From: Virgibacillus profundi
GTDB taxonomy: Bacteria > Bacillota > Bacilli > Bacillales > Amphibacillaceae
Length of the DNA stretch: 64,000 bases
Reading direction: 5' to 3'
Assembly: GCF_002287375.1 (NCBI RefSeq)
Contig: NZ_NPOA01000002.1
Location: forward strand, 186,001-250,000
Shown here: piece by piece, positions 16,022 to 27,247 of the stretch
Layout of the letters: every line of letters begins with the position of its first letter
Numbering within the stretch: position 1 is the stretch's first letter
Translations under genes and position numbers: made by a program
The notes under the pieces: model-generated
What the model was told of the DNA's origin: nothing
The model's database searches: none
The model's input: only the letters and a program-made list of their open reading frames with translations

Positions 16022-16072
16022 AAATAAGCAGGAAATGAGGCTAAATGAGTGAACTCTCATTTGGTCTTATTT
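16022..16072 (+). terminator. Hairpin after the dehydrogenase operon
   Basis: Nested stems AAATAAG/CTTATTT and AAATGAG/CTCATTT form a long hairpin right after the E3 stop. The trailing T-run is poor, so it may be a weak terminator or an mRNA-stabilising structure. Confidence 0.45.
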
Positions 16073-16086
16073 GCATGCGATGAAAA

Positions 16087-16142
16087 AGGTATAAAAAAGC
16101 CCTAGCTTCAAATCATAAGCCTGAACAGGATTATTCTGTTCA
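16087..16142 (+). promoter_or_regulatory. Possible forespore promoter and leader dyad of the spore protein gene
   Basis: GTATA (near 16089) followed about 15 bases later by CAAATCATA resembles a SigG/SigF-type promoter, as expected for a small acid-soluble protein gene. A perfect dyad TGAACAG-7-CTGTTCA (16122-16142) lies in the leader, 8 bases before the ribosome binding site. Confidence 0.3.
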
Positions 16143-16165
16143 ACTACCCCGAGGAGTGATCAGAG

Positions 16166-16369
16166 ATGGCTGAAGACAATAACAGAAATGAATTGTTGGT
16201 GCCTGGTGCGGATAATGCGGTGGACAAGATGAAGGAAGAGGTTGCAAGTGAATTCAATGTAGAGCTTGGAGCTGACACGACTGCACGTGAGAACGGATCG
16301 GTGGGAGGCGAAATGGTCAAACGAATGATCAAAATTGCCGAAGAAAGTATGGAAAGTCGCAACAAATAG
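16166..16369 (+). CDS. Alpha/beta-type small acid-soluble spore protein
   Basis: A 67-residue DNA-binding spore coat-of-chromosome protein: NELLVPGADNAVDKMKEEVASEFNVELGADTTARENGSVGGEMVKRM is the unmistakable SASP alpha/beta pattern, including the germination protease site around SEFNVELGAD and the second conserved stretch with GSVGGEMVKRMI. Such proteins coat and protect DNA in the dormant spore and are degraded by Gpr at germination. The gene shows that the organism forms endospores. AGGAG precedes the ATG. It stands alone; a shared terminator separates it from the convergent MFS gene. Paralogue identity (SspA-F or other) cannot be fixed. Confidence 0.95.
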   Translation: MAEDNNRNELLVPGADNAVDKMKEEVASEFNVELGADTTARENGSVGGEMVKRMIKIAEESMESRNK

Positions 16370-16443
16370 TTAGAAAAAACTTGTCTTTTTCGGAAATTCA
16401 GGTTATTAGTAACTGAATTAATAAAAAAGGTGAGTAGGTAAAG

Positions 16444-16485
16444 AAGATGGTGTCCAAATAGAGACTGATTGGGCACCATCTTTTA
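16444..16485. terminator. Terminator between spore protein gene and MFS gene
   Basis: AAGATGGTGTCC (16444-16455) pairs with GGGCACCATCTT (16471-16482) with one G-T pair, then TTTT. A-rich on the other side, so probably used from both strands. Confidence 0.75.
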
Positions 16486-17707
16486 TTTATACCATTGTCG
16501 AACTGTTTCATCAGTTGGCAGAAGAAACGTCAAAAATCCTAATAATGGCAGGGTGGAAGTTGCTATCATGGTTGCCATTAAACCAAAAGTATCTATTAGT
16601 GATCCAAGCGCAACAGCTCCGATAGCACCCATACCAAATGCGAGTCCCACGATAAGCCCGGACATTGTGCCAATTTTCCCTGGAACGAGTTCCTGAGCAT
16701 AGACAACAGATACCGAGAAGCTTGACATAAGCAAAAATCCGATCAATGCCAGCAATAAAATGGAACTGATTGGCCCGACATACGGTAGAAGTAATGCCAT
16801 TGGTGCAGGTGCAAGTAGAGAAAATAGAATGACTTTTCGTTTGCCAAATCGATCTGCTAAAGGTCCACCAAAAAAAGTTCCTACAGCGCCCATCAATAAA
16901 AAAGTGAAAATATAAATCTGAGATTTTGCAATCGTTAATCCATAGCTTTCAATCACATAAAACGCATAGAAATTGGAAATAGCTGCAGCATACCAAGAGC
17001 GAGCAAACACAAGAAATATAAGGACAATGAGTGCGCTTTTAAGCTTTCGACACATTTTTATTTGGTTTTCTTTCTGTGAGATTTTTTTTACTATTGCTCG
17101 CAAATACCTTCATTTGTCCAGCATACCATTTGGCAATATACATCAGGAAAAACACAGCTAACCCAGCTATTAATGTAAACCAGATAGCTCCAAATTGCCC
17201 AAGTGGAACAAGAACCAATGCAGTAATAACAGGAGCTAATGCCTGTCCAGAGTTACCACCCACCTGATAAATCGATTGAGCAAGACCTCTCCTCGTACCA
17301 GCAGCAAGATATGCTACCCGTGATCCTTCCGGGTGGAAAATTGCCGAACCTAACCCGATAAATAGAACGCTCAATAGAATCGTCCAAAAATTTGGGGCAA
17401 GTGCCAATCCAAGCATGCCGATCATACTGCTGGTCAGACCGATTGGCAGAGCATAGGGCATTGGGCGTTTATCTGTATACATACCGACTAACGGCTGCAT
17501 CACAGAGGCGACCATATTTAGTGTGAAAGTAATCAATCCCAGCTGTGTGAATGTCAGCCCCAATGACTTTTCCAATATAGGAAACATTGCAGGAATGACA
17601 GCCTGCAGGGAATCATTTAACAAGTGGCAAATGCCAATTATGAATAAAATAGAATAGATGGTTTGATTATTTTTAACAGTATTTGATTTTGTAGTAGTAT
17701 TTTCCAT
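16483..17707 (-). pseudogene. MFS transporter, fosmidomycin-resistance (Fsr) type, split by a frameshift
   Basis: Two overlapping minus-strand frames together make one MFS protein of about 407 residues, the usual length for the Fsr family. The N-terminal part (MENTTTKSN..., 17707 to about 17082) has six helices with ICHLLNDSLQAVIPAMFPILEKSLGLTFTQLG. The C-terminal part (about 17082-16483) supplies the other six (ALIVLIFLVFARSWYAAAISNFYAFYV...GGPLADRFGKRKVI). The frames switch at a run of eight A residues (17082-17089 on the plus strand as T8). With seven A the protein reads SKKISQKENQ without a break. Candidate explanations are a sequencing error, an inactivating mutation or slippage. The start at 17707 has AGGAAGGA upstream. 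Confidence 0.82.
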
Positions 17708-17880
17708 AGTGATCCTTCCTAATATCCGCATAGTGTATGGTAGTATCATAGCTTATTCAGTCCATTTATAAAAGAGGATCCGTGTTCGATATGGGAAACT
17801 TTAAGAGCGTGAATAGAGCAAGTGGATGCCGTTTACGCTCTCATGTTCAGGTGGAAAAATAGTTATTTATATCATGGCTG

Positions 17881-18142
17881 GAGAGCAGATATTTCTGCCG
17901 TAGAGTGGATTTATCGTCCGGAGAACAGATTTATCATCTGGAGAGAGAGAATATATCAGCAGGAGAACGGATTTATCATCCGGAGAGCAAATATATCATC
18001 TGGAGAACAGATTTATCATCCGGAGAGCAAATATATCATCTGGAGAACAGATTTATCATCCGGAGAGCAAATATATCAGCAGGAGAACAGATTAATCGTC
18101 CGGAGAGCAAATATATCACCAGGAGAATAAATATATCCTCCA
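17881..18142. repeat. Array A1: 13 tandem 20-bp units
   Basis: Starting at 17881 the sequence is a run of units such as GAGAACAGATTTATCATCCG and GAGAGCAAATATATCATCTG. All are 20 bp except one of 22 bp at 17941. The two unit types alternate, giving a 40-bp higher-order period in the middle. The array fills most of the gap between the Fsr-type gene and ilvE. Open frames across it (17822-18130, 17905-18147) are just translations of the repeat. The same unit recurs at 31601-31838 (reverse orientation) and 46995-47074. Confidence 0.92.
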
Positions 18143-18162
18143 GATGACAAATATCCAACAAC

Positions 18163-18194
18163 AAAAAATCCCCTAAACACGAAGTCCAGGGGAT
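18163..18194 (-). terminator. Terminator of ilvE
   Basis: On the minus strand ATCCCCT pairs with AGGGGAT (18068+100 arms at 18168-18174 and 18188-18194) around 13 bases and is followed by a T-run (A-run 18163-18168 on the plus strand), 19 bases after the ilvE stop. Confidence 0.75.
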
Positions 18195-18212
18195 CCACCT
18201 ATTCAGTTCAAT

Positions 18213-19307
18213 TTATGCATGTTTAACCTTACTCGGCACACTCACCTTTTCAACCCAGTCAAACGGATCTTCCGTTTTGCCGTATTGAATTTCAGTTAAT
18301 GTATCATATACTTTTTTCGATATTTCACCGGTTTCTCCGTTATTAATAACGAGGTGTTCTTTTCTCCAAGTTAATTGGCCGATTGGTGAAATAACGGCTG
18401 CTGTTCCTGCGCCAAATGCTTCTTCCAGCTGTCCGGCTTTGTATGCTTCATGAAGTTCATCTATACTTATTTTACGTTCAACAACTGGGACATTCCAGTG
18501 CTTCAACAATTGGATAACTGAATTTCTTGTTACACCTTCCAGAATACTTCCGTTTAATGCAGGGGTAACAACTTCTCCGTTAATTTTGAAAAATACATTC
18601 ATGCTGCCAACTTCTTCAATATATTTCTTTTCAACGCCATCCAGCCACAATACCTGTGCATAGCCTTCTTTAGCTACGACTTCCTGTGCTTTAAGGCTGG
18701 AAGCGTAGTTGCCACCGGTTTTTGCTTCACCGGTTCCACCTACTACGGCACGGACAAATTGGCTTTCAACCGCAATTTTTACTGGATTGATTCCTTCTTT
18801 GTAATAGGCACCTACAGGCGATAGGATGACGATAAATTTATAATGACGAGATGGTGCGACTCCCAGATAAGGTTCAGTCGAAATAATAAATGGGCGTATA
18901 TATAGAGAGGTTCCTTCAGCACCGGGAATCCAGTCTTTTTCCAAAGCGACAAGTTCTTTAATTGCTTTTAATGCAAGTTTTTCATCAATTTCCGGAATGC
19001 AGAGACGCTGATTTGAGCGATTTAAACGCTTTAGGTTTCTTTCCGGACGAAATAATTGAGCATCACCATCGGATGTAAGGTAAGCCTTCAGCCCTTCAAA
19101 GACGGATTGACCATAATGAAAAATCATTGCGGATGGATCAATTGTCAGCGGTTGATATGGTACAATGCTCGGATTATGCCACCCTAGAGGTTCTGTATAT
19201 TCCATGACAAACATATGGTCTGTAAATACTCTTCCAAATTCCAATTGGTCTGTTTTTGGCTTTTCTTTCAATGTTTCACTTAACTCCACACGAATTGTCT
19301 GTTCCAT
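18213..19307 (-). CDS. ilvE: Branched-chain amino acid aminotransferase
   Basis: A 364-residue PLP-dependent class IV aminotransferase that interconverts leucine, isoleucine and valine with their 2-oxo acids. MEYTEPLGWHNPSIVPYQPLTIDPSAMIFHYGQSVFEGLKAY and the PLP lysine segment GGNYASSLKAQ are diagnostic of the BCAT type II group. IEEVGSMNVFF and GSILEGVTRNSVIQL complete the cofactor pocket. The frame is open to 19346, but the ATG at 19307 has AAGGAG eight bases upstream. It is transcribed away from ilvD across a 236-bp gap. It is the final step of the pathway encoded downstream on the other strand. Confidence 0.93.
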   Translation of the reverse strand: MEQTIRVELSETLKEKPKTDQLEFGRVFTDHMFVMEYTEPLGWHNPSIVPYQPLTIDPSAMIFHYGQSVFEGLKAYLTSDGDAQLFRPERNLKRLNRSNQRLCIPEIDEKLALKAIKELVALEKDWIPGAEGTSLYIRPFIISTEPYLGVAPSRHYKFIVILSPVGAYYKEGINPVKIAVESQFVRAVVGGTGEAKTGGNYASSLKAQEVVAKEGYAQVLWLDGVEKKYIEEVGSMNVFFKINGEVVTPALNGSILEGVTRNSVIQLLKHWNVPVVERKISIDELHEAYKAGQLEEAFGAGTAAVISPIGQLTWRKEHLVINNGETGEISKKVYDTLTEIQYGKTEDPFDWVEKVSVPSKVKHA

Positions 19308-19543
19308 GGCACTATCTCCTTGTTGTAAAAAGTTTCTATCAATCATAAGGTATTTTCCGAATTAACGCAAGACTTAATTTTTGCATGTATTCTGTCTACA
19401 AGCCACTTTGGTTAAAAACATAAAAAAAGTAGTAAGCGCTTAACACCTTGATAAGACAGATTATATTTTTTTAATAAAATAAATACATTGAACTATAAGA
19501 TAATTAGTCATATAATTATTCGAAAGAAGGGTGGGATTACATA
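19308..19543. promoter_or_regulatory. Divergent promoter region ilvE/ilvD
   Basis: AT-rich 236-bp region that must hold both promoters. GTAAGCGCTTAAC (19430-19442) is a strong palindrome that resembles a cre box but has two mismatches to consensus. No T-box or clear CodY box is visible here. Confidence 0.35.
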
Positions 19544-21226
19544 GTGAAAAAAGATTTACGTATAAAAAGTCATGCATTTGATGGAACGATGAGGGCTCCC
19601 AATCGGGCAATGCTTCGTGCTGTTGGTTTAACGGATGAAGATTTTACAAAGCCGATGATCGGGATAGCTGATACAGAGAGTGAAGTAACACCATGTAATG
19701 TGCATTTAGGGAGTTTAGCCAAAAGAGCGAAGGATGGTGCTAGAGAAGCTGGAAGTGTACCATTTCTATTTCATACGATTACTGTTTCTGACGGTATTTC
19801 GATGGGAACACAAGGAATGCGCTATTCCCTGCCGAGCCGTGATATTATAGCGGATTCGATTGAAGCAGTGGTAGGTGCAGAAAACTTTGATGGACTTGTG
19901 GCGTTCGGTGGCTGTGATAAAAATATGCCTGGTTGTATGATTGCGATTGCCAATGCTGAAATTCCATCGGTTTTTGTTTATGGTGGCACCATTGCACCAG
20001 GAAGTCTCGACGGAAAAGATATTGATCTTGTATCTGTATTTGAAGGTGTAGGAAAACATAATAATGGTGACATTGATGATGCGGAATTAAATAGAATCGA
20101 ATGTGCCGCATGTCCAGGTGCAGGAGCCTGTGGTGGTATGTATACCGCAAACACGATGGCGTCTGCGATTGAAGCACTTGGTATGAGTTTACCGGGAAGT
20201 TCTTCACACCCGGCGGAATCCAATGAAAAAGCAGTCGATAGTGAAGAAGCAGGAAGAGCAGTGTACAAGCTGCTGGAAGAAGGAATTTATCCAAAAGATA
20301 TCATGACAAAAGAAGCATTTGAGAATGCGATTATTGTTGTCATGGCACTTGGTGGCTCTACAAATGCGATACTTCACCTGCTTGCAATTGCACATGCGAT
20401 TGAAGTTGATTTAACAATCGATGACTTTGCCCGTATTCAGAAGGAAGTCCCGCATCTTGCCGACCTGAAACCAAGTGGTAAGTTTGTTATGCAGGATCTA
20501 TTCCGTGTAGGCGGCGTACAGGCTGTAATGAAGACGCTCCATGAAGAAGGGTATTTGCATGGCGATTGTTTAACAGTTACAGGGAAAACACTTGCTGAGA
20601 ACCTAAAGGATGCACCAGCACTTGCGGATGGACAGGAGGTAATCACGTCCTTTGATAATCCAAAACGGAAAGACGGACCTTTAATTATTTTAAAAGGTAA
20701 TTTATCTCCGGAAGGCTCTGTTGCAAAAGTATCCGGTGTTAAAGTAGACCGCCATACCGGGCCTGCCCGTGTATATGACACAGAGGAAGAAGCAACTGCA
20801 GCTGTGATGAAAAATGAAATCAACGAGGGAGATGTATTGGTCATTCGCCATGTTGGACCTAAAGGTGGACCTGGAATGCCTGAAATGCTTTCAATCTCCA
20901 GTATATTAGTAGGAAAAGGACTAGGCGAGAAAGTTGCTTTATTAACCGATGGCAGATTTTCCGGTGGAACACATGGTTTAGTGGTTGGTCATATTGCACC
21001 AGAAGCACAGGTGGGTGGCCCAATTGCATTCCTACAAGAAGGCGATATCGTTACGATTGACTCAAAGGAAAAGGAATTATCCTTTGACGTTTCTGAAGAA
21101 GAATTAGAGAAACGCAAGAAGAATTGGGTAGCACCACCATTATATAAAAAAGGTGTACTAGGCAAATATGCACATAATGTATCAAGCGCATCAAAAGGTG
21201 CAGTTACTGATTATTTGAATAGATAA
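19544..21226 (+). CDS. ilvD: Dihydroxy-acid dehydratase
   Basis: A 560-residue Fe-S dehydratase that converts 2,3-dihydroxyisovalerate and its methylvalerate homologue to the 2-oxo acids of valine and isoleucine. The cluster-binding cysteines are in [10 protein letters not shown] and [41 protein letters not shown] and the C-terminal [23 protein letters not shown] are canonical. Full normal length. The GTG start at 19544 follows AGAAGGGTGGG. It is separated from ilvB by its own terminator, a repeat array and a T-box leader, so it is a separate transcription unit. Confidence 0.95.
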   Translation: MKKDLRIKSHAFDGTMRAPNRAMLRAVGLTDEDFTKPMIGIADTESEVTPCNVHLGSLAKRAKDGAREAGSVPFLFHTITVSDGISMGTQGMRYSLPSRDIIADSIEAVVGAENFDGLVAFGGCDKNMPGCMIAIANAEIPSVFVYGGTIAPGSLDGKDIDLVSVFEGVGKHNNGDIDDAELNRIECAACPGAGACGGMYTANTMASAIEALGMSLPGSSSHPAESNEKAVDSEEAGRAVYKLLEEGIYPKDIMTKEAFENAIIVVMALGGSTNAILHLLAIAHAIEVDLTIDDFARIQKEVPHLADLKPSGKFVMQDLFRVGGVQAVMKTLHEEGYLHGDCLTVTGKTLAENLKDAPALADGQEVITSFDNPKRKDGPLIILKGNLSPEGSVAKVSGVKVDRHTGPARVYDTEEEATAAVMKNEINEGDVLVIRHVGPKGGPGMPEMLSISSILVGKGLGEKVALLTDGRFSGGTHGLVVGHIAPEAQVGGPIAFLQEGDIVTIDSKEKELSFDVSEEELEKRKKNWVAPPLYKKGVLGKYAHNVSSASKGAVTDYLNR

Positions 21227-21239
21227 AATTAAAGTGTGA

Positions 21240-21278
21240 AAAGACTTCAGTTCGTTTATGACTGGAGTCTTTTTTTTG
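21240..21278 (+). terminator. Terminator of ilvD
   Basis: AAGACTTCAGT pairs with ACTGGAGTCTT (one G-T pair), followed by eight T. Confidence 0.88.
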
Positions 21279-21298
21279 CTATTGGACTGAGGTTACTC

Positions 21299-21470
21299 GT
21301 CCCATCGAAAAGAATTGCCTCTATGTGCCCAAACTGACTGAAATCAGAGTCAGCCGGTCGCATAGAACGCTGCTCTACGCCCAGACGAACCAAAATTAGG
21401 AGCAACTGGTCGCATAGAAAAGCCCCTCTACGCCCAAACAAACCAAAATCAGAAGCAACCGGTCGCATAC
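21299..21470. repeat. Array C: three units of 52-58 bp
   Basis: Three units begin near 21299, at 21357 and at 21409, with a fourth partial copy (GTCGCATAC) at 21462. Each contains GTCGCATAGAA, a CTCTACGCCCA segment, then ACCAAAAT and AGCAACYG. The last two periods are 52 and 53 bp; the first unit is more diverged. The sequence is unrelated to arrays A and B. It lies between the ilvD terminator and the ilvB cre box. Confidence 0.8.
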
Positions 21471-21592
21471 AGCATTTTTTTATGAAGATCCAATATATTA
21501 CCGGTCTACATACAGAAAATAAACTATATTTTAATTTGTAATCAAAATGTAATATTCGCATTATTATTTTACCTTTTCTTGAAGTGGCGTCA

Positions 21593-21607
21593 TTGTAAGC
21601 GCAATCA
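21593..21607 (+). promoter_or_regulatory. cre box upstream of ilvB promoter
   Basis: TTGTAAGCGCAATCA fits WTGNAANCGNWNNCW at all fixed positions. Its centre is about 100 bp before the predicted transcription start, the region from which CcpA activates the ilv-leu operon in B. subtilis. Activation here is inference. Confidence 0.6.
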
Positions 21608-21663
21608 ATTTATTTAATAAATCAAAAGTATCAAAATACTTTAAAAATGTTTTAATAAACCTG

Positions 21664-21692
21664 TTGACCTTTCCATAGAATCGTTATATGAT
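21664..21692 (+). promoter_or_regulatory. SigA-type promoter of the ilv-leu operon
   Basis: TTGACC (21664-21669), 17-base spacer, TATGAT (21687-21692). It implies a leader of about 430 nt before ilvB that includes the T-box. Confidence 0.7.
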
Positions 21693-21779
21693 TATCTGCA
21701 ATATATCAGTTAAATAAATGACGAAAACAATCCAATTTAAATTATCTAAATGTTACTATTAAAGAAAAATTTGAATAGA

Positions 21780-22092
21780 ACGAACGCGATGACGGGAAAA
21801 AAGGAATATGTTAGTTGTATTTACAGAGATCTAGGGTTGCTGGAAGCCTAGAAGTACATATTATTCCGACATCATCCCTGAGTGCTAAGTTGAACAGATC
21901 ACTCTAATTAGACTTGGGCCAGGTGCATTCACACATGTACCTGTTATCAAAGAGGCTGACGATCAGCCTCCGAAGGCAGTATTCGCAAGAGTGCGTGCAA
22001 ACCTGGGTGGTACCGTGAAAAGAAGATGACGCTTTTCTCCCCAATAATTCTGAATTTATGCAGATTTATGGGGAGAGAAGGGTCATTTTTTT
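21780..22092 (+). ncRNA. T-box riboswitch with terminator, ilvB leader
   Basis: tRNA-sensing T-box leader. Stem I elements include AGAGATCTAGGGTTGCTGG and the paired GGAATATG/CATATTATTCC arms. The T-box sequence itself is CTGGGTGGTACCGTG (22003-22017), just before the terminator CTTTTCTCCCC ... GGGGAGAGAAGGGTCA-T7 (22032-22092). When uncharged tRNA binds, the antiterminator replaces the terminator. The specifier loop appears to be around GACATCATC; ATC (Ile) is the most sensible codon there for this operon, but I could not fold it rigorously, and Leu or another amino acid remains possible. It controls ilvBNC-leuABCD-ilvA. Confidence 0.9.
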
Positions 22093-22129
22093 AATACTTA
22101 ATTCTTAATACTTAAGGGAGGTAAGGTCA

Positions 22130-23857
22130 ATGAAAGTTAAAGAAAAACAAGCGGCATTTGCAACAGATGAAAAGGTTAATGGTGCAGATTTGTTTATTAA
22201 AGCTTTAGTGGAAGAAAATGTTGATACTGTATTTGGATATCCGGGTGGTGCTGTCTTACCTATTTATGATGCATTATTCCGGCATGAGTTTCCTTTTGAG
22301 CATATCCTCTTCCGCCATGAGCAAGGGATGATCCATGCTGCAGAAGGATATGCAAGGGTCACAGGCAAACCTGGTGTGGTTATCGCAACTTCGGGACCTG
22401 GTGCAACCAATCTGATTACTGGTATTACTGATGCAATGATGGATTCACTGCCGCTTGTTGTTTTTACTGGTCAGGTTTCAAAAAGTGTTATTGGAACAGA
22501 TGCTTTCCAGGAAGCAGATGTGATGGGGATTACAACACCAATAACAAAATACAATTATCAGGTGCAGAATATAGCTGATTTACCGGCAACTGTAAGCAAG
22601 GCATTTCATATTGCTACAACAGGCAGGCCAGGGCCAGTACTCATTGATATTCCTAAAAATATATCCCAGGAGATGACGGCGGGAGACTTTGATAACAAAT
22701 TTACAGTACCAGGCTACCAACCGACAATGAATCCGAACCCATTGCAAATCCGAAAATTAGCAACTGCATTGCGGAATGCGAAGCGACCGGTTCTACTGGC
22801 CGGTGCAGGGGTGACCATTGCAGATGGTGCCCACGAATTGAAGGAATTTGCAGAAAAATACAATATCCCTGTAGTAAACACATTGCTTGGACTCGGAAGT
22901 TTTCCGGGCAGCAACCCATTGTCACTCGGAATGGGTGGAATGCATGGAACATATGCAGCAAATATGGCAATGTATGAAGCGGATTTACTAATAAATATTG
23001 GTGCCAGATTTGATGATCGACTAACAGGAAACACCGAACATTTTGCTCCAAATGCAAAAGTTGCCCATATTGATATAGATCCTGCTGAAATAGGCAAAAT
23101 CATTTCAACAGACATCCCGGTCGTAGCAGATGCTAAAAAGGCACTAAATGCTTTGTTGAGTGACGAGAATGAACAATCGAATCATAATGCATGGCTTGAA
23201 AAGCTGGGAGCAAATAAAAAGGATTACCCACTATGGTATAAGCACTCTGAAGATAAAATTTCACCACAATGGCTAATCAAACAAATCCATCATGCTTCAA
23301 ATGGTGAAGCTATTGTAGCGACAGATGTCGGGCAGCATCAAATGTGGGCAGCGCAATTTTATCAATTTGATAAACCCCATAATTGGATTACTTCCGGTGG
23401 ACTTGGAACGATGGGATTCGGCCTTCCAGCCGCAGTCGGTGCTCAAATCGGCAGACCGGATGACACAGTTGTTGCAATCCTTGGGGATGGCGGTGTACAA
23501 ATGACGATCCAGGAACTTGCGGTTTTGGCTGATAAAAACCTGCCGGTGAAAGTATTCATCGTAAACAATGAAGCATTGGGTATGGTGAGACAATGGCAGG
23601 AGAAGTTCCATGGTGAAAGATATTCGGAATCTCTTTTAACGAAAAACCCTGATTTTGTAAAACTGGCAGAAGGCTTTGGTGTACGCGGGTTAAAGGTGGA
23701 AAGAGAAGAAGATGTCCCTGAATTGCTTGAAGATATTTTTTCCTATGATGGACCGGTCGTTGTTGATTGCCGGATTGACTGGAAGGAAAAAGTATTTCCG
23801 ATGATAGCTCCTGGCAAAGGGATTCACGAAATGATCGGAGTGGAGGTGGAGAAATGA
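22130..23857 (+). CDS. ilvB: Acetolactate synthase, large (catalytic) subunit
   Basis: A 575-residue thiamin diphosphate- and FAD-dependent enzyme that condenses two pyruvates, or pyruvate with 2-oxobutyrate. [32 protein letters not shown] opens the pyrimidine-binding domain, and the activating Glu is in [13 protein letters not shown]. The TPP pyrophosphate motif is [31 protein letters not shown], and [22 protein letters not shown] is typical of anabolic, not catabolic, acetolactate synthases. GGGAGG precedes the ATG. Its stop overlaps the start of ilvN by four bases, so the two subunits are translationally coupled. Confidence 0.95.
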   Translation: MKVKEKQAAFATDEKVNGADLFIKALVEENVDTVFGYPGGAVLPIYDALFRHEFPFEHILFRHEQGMIHAAEGYARVTGKPGVVIATSGPGATNLITGITDAMMDSLPLVVFTGQVSKSVIGTDAFQEADVMGITTPITKYNYQVQNIADLPATVSKAFHIATTGRPGPVLIDIPKNISQEMTAGDFDNKFTVPGYQPTMNPNPLQIRKLATALRNAKRPVLLAGAGVTIADGAHELKEFAEKYNIPVVNTLLGLGSFPGSNPLSLGMGGMHGTYAANMAMYEADLLINIGARFDDRLTGNTEHFAPNAKVAHIDIDPAEIGKIISTDIPVVADAKKALNALLSDENEQSNHNAWLEKLGANKKDYPLWYKHSEDKISPQWLIKQIHHASNGEAIVATDVGQHQMWAAQFYQFDKPHNWITSGGLGTMGFGLPAAVGAQIGRPDDTVVAILGDGGVQMTIQELAVLADKNLPVKVFIVNNEALGMVRQWQEKFHGERYSESLLTKNPDFVKLAEGFGVRGLKVEREEDVPELLEDIFSYDGPVVVDCRIDWKEKVFPMIAPGKGIHEMIGVEVEK

Positions 23858-24375
23858 GAAGAATTATAACAGCTGTTGTTCAGAATCAAAGTGGTGTGCT
23901 TAATCGAATTACCGGAATGCTAAATAAGCGCCAATTCAATATTGAAAGTATTTCCGTTGGTACATCCGAAACAGAGGGAATTTCAAAAATGACCTTTGTT
24001 GTCGATGTTAGTGACCAGCAAAAGCTGGAGCAATTAACAAAACAATTGAATAAGCAGATTGAAGTTTTAAAAGTATCTGATATAACGGATAAAGCAATTG
24101 TTGCAAGGGAATTAGCATTGATCAAAGTAGGCAGCAATGCTCAATTACGTGCTGAAATTCAAGGAATTATCACACCATTCAGAGCATCCATCATCGATGT
24201 AAGCAAAGAAAGCCTTGCTATCCAGGTAACCGGTAAACCGGACAAAATAGATGCTTTAATCTCATTGCTCAAACCATATGGAATTAAAGAATTGACCAGA
24301 ACAGGTGTAACAGCGTTTTTAAGAGGACAGCAACCGGAACAACAAGTTACAGAAATTCATTCATTTTCAATATAA
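23854..24375 (+). CDS. ilvN: Acetolactate synthase, regulatory subunit
   Basis: A 173-residue small subunit that binds valine and stimulates the catalytic subunit. The N-terminal ACT domain (residues 1-75) begins [35 protein letters not shown], and the second domain contains ELALIKVG and [39 protein letters not shown]. Length and motifs are standard. ATGA overlap with ilvB; ilvC follows 30 bases downstream. The symbol ilvH is used for the same protein in some species. Confidence 0.95.
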   Translation: MRRIITAVVQNQSGVLNRITGMLNKRQFNIESISVGTSETEGISKMTFVVDVSDQQKLEQLTKQLNKQIEVLKVSDITDKAIVARELALIKVGSNAQLRAEIQGIITPFRASIIDVSKESLAIQVTGKPDKIDALISLLKPYGIKELTRTGVTAFLRGQQPEQQVTEIHSFSI

Positions 24376-24384
24376 AAAACATAA

Positions 24385-26983
<2,599 letters not shown>

Positions 26984-27012
26984 CGGCTGGTTGCCTGGGA
27001 GAAGCTGCTGGA

Positions 27013-27200
27013 AGTTGAGAGACAGCGGCTGAAACTTGAGAGAGATTTACTGAAAGTTGAGAGAACAGCATTAAAAGTTGAGAGAAACCGTTGATAAATG
27101 GGATAATCTCTCAACTCCATAACAATATCTCTCAACTACGAAGGACTGTCTCTCAACTTCAAAACATCATCTCTCAACTACAAAGAGCCATCTCTCAACT
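27013..27200. repeat. Array B1: AGTTGAGAGA cores at exact 21-bp spacing with orientation switch
   Basis: Forward cores (A)GTTGAGAGA or CTTGAGAGA start at 27013, 27034, 27055 and 27076; reverse cores TCTCTCAACT start at 27107, 27128, 27149, 27170 and 27191. Every step inside each half is 21 bp; the 11 bases between cores vary freely. The array sits between leuA and leuB in the same operon, so the transcript could form many alternative hairpins between the two halves. A second array of the same kind lies at 52512-52676. Confidence 0.92.
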
Positions 27201-27247
27201 TCAACCGGCTCGAACCAATATTACAAACTAAATGAGGAGGGGAGATT

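Noticed and set aside
17881-18142. CRISPR array
   Set aside because: Units follow each other directly without spacers.
17822-18147. Open reading frames with Tyr/Arg/Glu-rich repeats (for example GEQIYHPESKYIIWRTDLSS)
   Set aside because: They are translations of the 20-bp array in two of its frames. A 20-bp unit shifts frame every copy, there is no ribosome binding site, and the equivalent array at 31601 gives a similar product only because of the DNA repeat.
19428-19444. cre box before ilvD
   Set aside because: GTAAGCGCTTAAC is a strong palindrome but has two mismatches to the consensus and the ilvD promoter could not be placed; noted only in the region entry.
27013-27200. CRISPR array
   Set aside because: The core is only 10 bp, the spacers are 11 bp, the orientation flips in the middle and no cas genes are in the window.
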